The position numbers and the translations under genes are program-made. The notes under the pieces were generated by a model, which saw only the letters and a list, made by a program, of their open reading frames with translations, was not told the DNA's origin and ran no database searches. Positions 62,584 to 64,000 of a DNA stretch of 64,000 nt are shown piece after piece. This DNA is from Bacteroidaceae bacterium HV4-6-C5C (GTDB lineage Bacteria > Bacteroidota > Bacteroidia > Bacteroidales > Bacteroidaceae): assembly GCA_007896885.1 (NCBI GenBank), contig VOIU01000018.1:1-64000 (forward strand), written 5' to 3'. How positions within the stretch are numbered: the first letter of the stretch is position 1; every line of letters starts with the position of its first letter.

Positions 62584-64000
62584 TTACATTTTAAAAGAAG
62601 GAGGAAGTGATTCATTGGAGGTAGCCCACTTTTTATTAGGATGTTTACCCATTATGAATTCCAATTTGCCACCTTTCATTAAGTCTTCATGACTAAACCA
62701 TGATTTATCCCAAATCACGCCATTTAGCTTTGCCGACTGAATAAATTTATTTTCTGGAGAATAATTATGGCAGATAATTTCAAACGTCCGCCCGTTACTC
62801 AATGAAATCTTTTCTTTTTCAAACATTGGGCTCCCTATGACATACATGGGAAGACCCGGTGTAACAGGATAAAATCCCATCATTGAGAATACAACGAAGG
62901 AAGTTAGTCCTCCCCCATCTTCATCACCAGGAATACCCATTAAATCATTTCGGAACCACTGACTTAACAAGCTACGTACGCGCTTTTGAGTACGCCAAGG
63001 TTCACCGGCATAATTATATAAATAAGGAATATGCATAGCTGGCTCATTTCCCATTGAGAACTGTCCGACATTACCGGTATGATCTCCAAATTGGTGATAG
63101 AAATCGGGTCTTCCTTTACCTAAAGGAGTACTGAACATCAGCTCTAATTCATTGACGAAAGCCTTTTGGCCTCCCATCATGTTTACTAAGTCAGAAATAT
63201 TATGAAGTACATCCCAACGATACACCCAACCGTTATTTTCGTCGTAAGCATCACGAGCCCCTATGCCGCTAGAATACCTATAATCAAAGGGTTCCACAAA
63301 ATTACCTTGAGCATCTTTCGGATGAAAGAAGCGGGTCTTTTCATTAAAAATCTTATGATAGTTTAAACTTCTATCTAAGAAATAATTCGCATCGGTATTA
63401 TTACCTAATGCTTTTGCAATATTTCCCAAGCACCATTCGTCAAACACTGTTCCCAAAGTTACAGCCACTGGTTGTCTGCGCTCCCAAGAATGCACCTCCG
63501 GCACGGTTTCCTCCTCTCCAGTAGCTAATGCAGGAAAATACCCTTTTTCTTTATAAAATTGATCTAAAACACCAGCAGGCTTCGATGACCAAGGAGCTAA
63601 TGTTTTCTCTGTTATCCCAGCTTTGCAAACGTTATATGCCCCAGCTAAATCGAAAGATCGCATTCCTTTATTATAAGCATCTAATATAGTTGCAACACCG
63701 TGATTACAGTTCATGCGGCGACTATCCCCATTGATTTCAGGGAAAGTAGGCATCCAATGAGGTTGCATTTGATAAGCCATACGAATAAAAGAATTAATCA
63801 TATCGCTTTCTTTCTTACCTTCAATAATCAATCTCAGCGGATGAGTAGCTCTATAAGTATCCCAGATCCAGTCATCCACATAGAAAGGAGTTCCATTATC
63901 ATCATGAATTTTACCATCATATGCACTAAAGTATTTTCCATCCTCAGAAATACAAATCATACGCTCATAAGTACGATACAAAGAGGTATAGAAAATAGCT
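62584..64000 (-). CDS. GH92 exo-alpha-mannosidase (C-terminal part; runs off the window)
   Basis: The frame is open to the right edge (AIFYTSLYRTYERM at the boundary), so the true start lies beyond 64000. About 470 residues are visible: most of the catalytic (alpha/alpha)6 domain and the C-terminal beta domain. Family landmarks: YVDDWIWDTYRATHPL, PEINGDSRRMNCNHG, NEPAMHIPYLYNYAGEPWRTQ and GDEDGGGLTSFVVFSMMGFYPVTPG. GH92 enzymes need calcium and remove terminal alpha-mannose. In the NEPAMHI segment one of the two His seen in many alpha-1,2-specific members is Met, so linkage specificity may differ; that is inference. Upstream of GH76 by 26 bp in one operon. Confidence 0.92.
   Translation of the reverse strand, partial: AIFYTSLYRTYERMICISEDGKYFSAYDGKIHDDNGTPFYVDDWIWDTYRATHPLRLIIEGKKESDMINSFIRMAYQMQPHWMPTFPEINGDSRRMNCNHGVATILDAYNKGMRSFDLAGAYNVCKAGITEKTLAPWSSKPAGVLDQFYKEKGYFPALATGEEETVPEVHSWERRQPVAVTLGTVFDEWCLGNIAKALGNNTDANYFLDRSLNYHKIFNEKTRFFHPKDAQGNFVEPFDYRYSSGIGARDAYDENNGWVYRWDVLHNISDLVNMMGGQKAFVNELELMFSTPLGKGRPDFYHQFGDHTGNVGQFSMGNEPAMHIPYLYNYAGEPWRTQKRVRSLLSQWFRNDLMGIPGDEDGGGLTSFVVFSMMGFYPVTPGLPMYVIGSPMFEKEKISLSNGRTFEIICHNYSPENKFIQSAKLNGVIWDKSWFSHEDLMKGGKLEFIMGKHPNKKWATSNESLPPSFKM

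Overview
The window looks like a chromosomal segment of a gut-type Bacteroidales bacterium, most likely Bacteroides or a close relative. The evidence is an AT-rich genome, SusC/SusD proteins, a FecR/ECF-sigma pair, a one-piece HTCS-like regulator, carboxynorspermidine decarboxylase, an AddAB-like helicase-nuclease, and many TAnnTTTG promoter boxes (the Bacteroides sigma-AB -7 element), several of them with a TTG box 19 bp upstream. I cannot name the species from sequence alone.

Layout. 1-90 may be the end of an insertion sequence. 91-751 is a CRISPR array of the 47-bp Bacteroides Cas9 (type II) kind, with nine repeats and eight spacers; its cas genes are not in the window. 944-1072 is an 11-bp tandem repeat with an inverted copy. 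1264-7507 is an addA/addB-like pair. 7629-13002 (minus strand) holds a small secreted PepSY-like protein, a four-gene tRNA cluster (Gly, Leu, Leu, Gly), and an apparent operon of PcrA/UvrD helicase, glycine-zipper lipoprotein and nspC. 13092-24355 is mixed housekeeping: superoxide dismutase, two convergent sensor kinases, pyruvate phosphate dikinase, RlmD and a RluA-type pseudouridine synthase, a lipoprotein gene with an apparent frameshift, and a C69 dipeptidase.

24457-31428 is a three-gene signalling operon: a soluble kinase with about nine tandem HAMP modules plus GAF and three receiver domains, a CheR methyltransferase, and a REC-kinase-REC protein. No chemoreceptor, CheA or CheB lies beside it. 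31322-33856 is gene-poor. It holds one lipoprotein of unknown function, a long hairpin, and two arrays of four 22-bp units. map and rmuC follow.

36519-48332 is a polysaccharide utilization locus: ECF sigma, FecR, SusC with an STN domain, SusD, and two different GH89 alpha-N-acetylglucosaminidases whose genes overlap by 4 bp. The likely substrate is an alpha-GlcNAc-capped host glycan such as mucin. Next come phosphoglucomutase, a second C69 dipeptidase with an M23 peptidase, a small membrane protein, alanine dehydrogenase and a FabK/nitronate-monooxygenase-like flavoprotein. 56846-64000 holds an HTCS-like regulator with degenerate kinase and receiver domains, facing a GH76-GH92 mannan-type gene pair that runs off the right edge. 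A third 4 x 22-bp array and a perfect 30-bp palindrome lie between them.

The most unusual signals are: a complete promoter-like sequence inside every CRISPR repeat; three intergenic arrays of exactly four 22-bp units with unrelated sequences; the poly-HAMP/CheR/hybrid-kinase operon; and the pseudo-HTCS.
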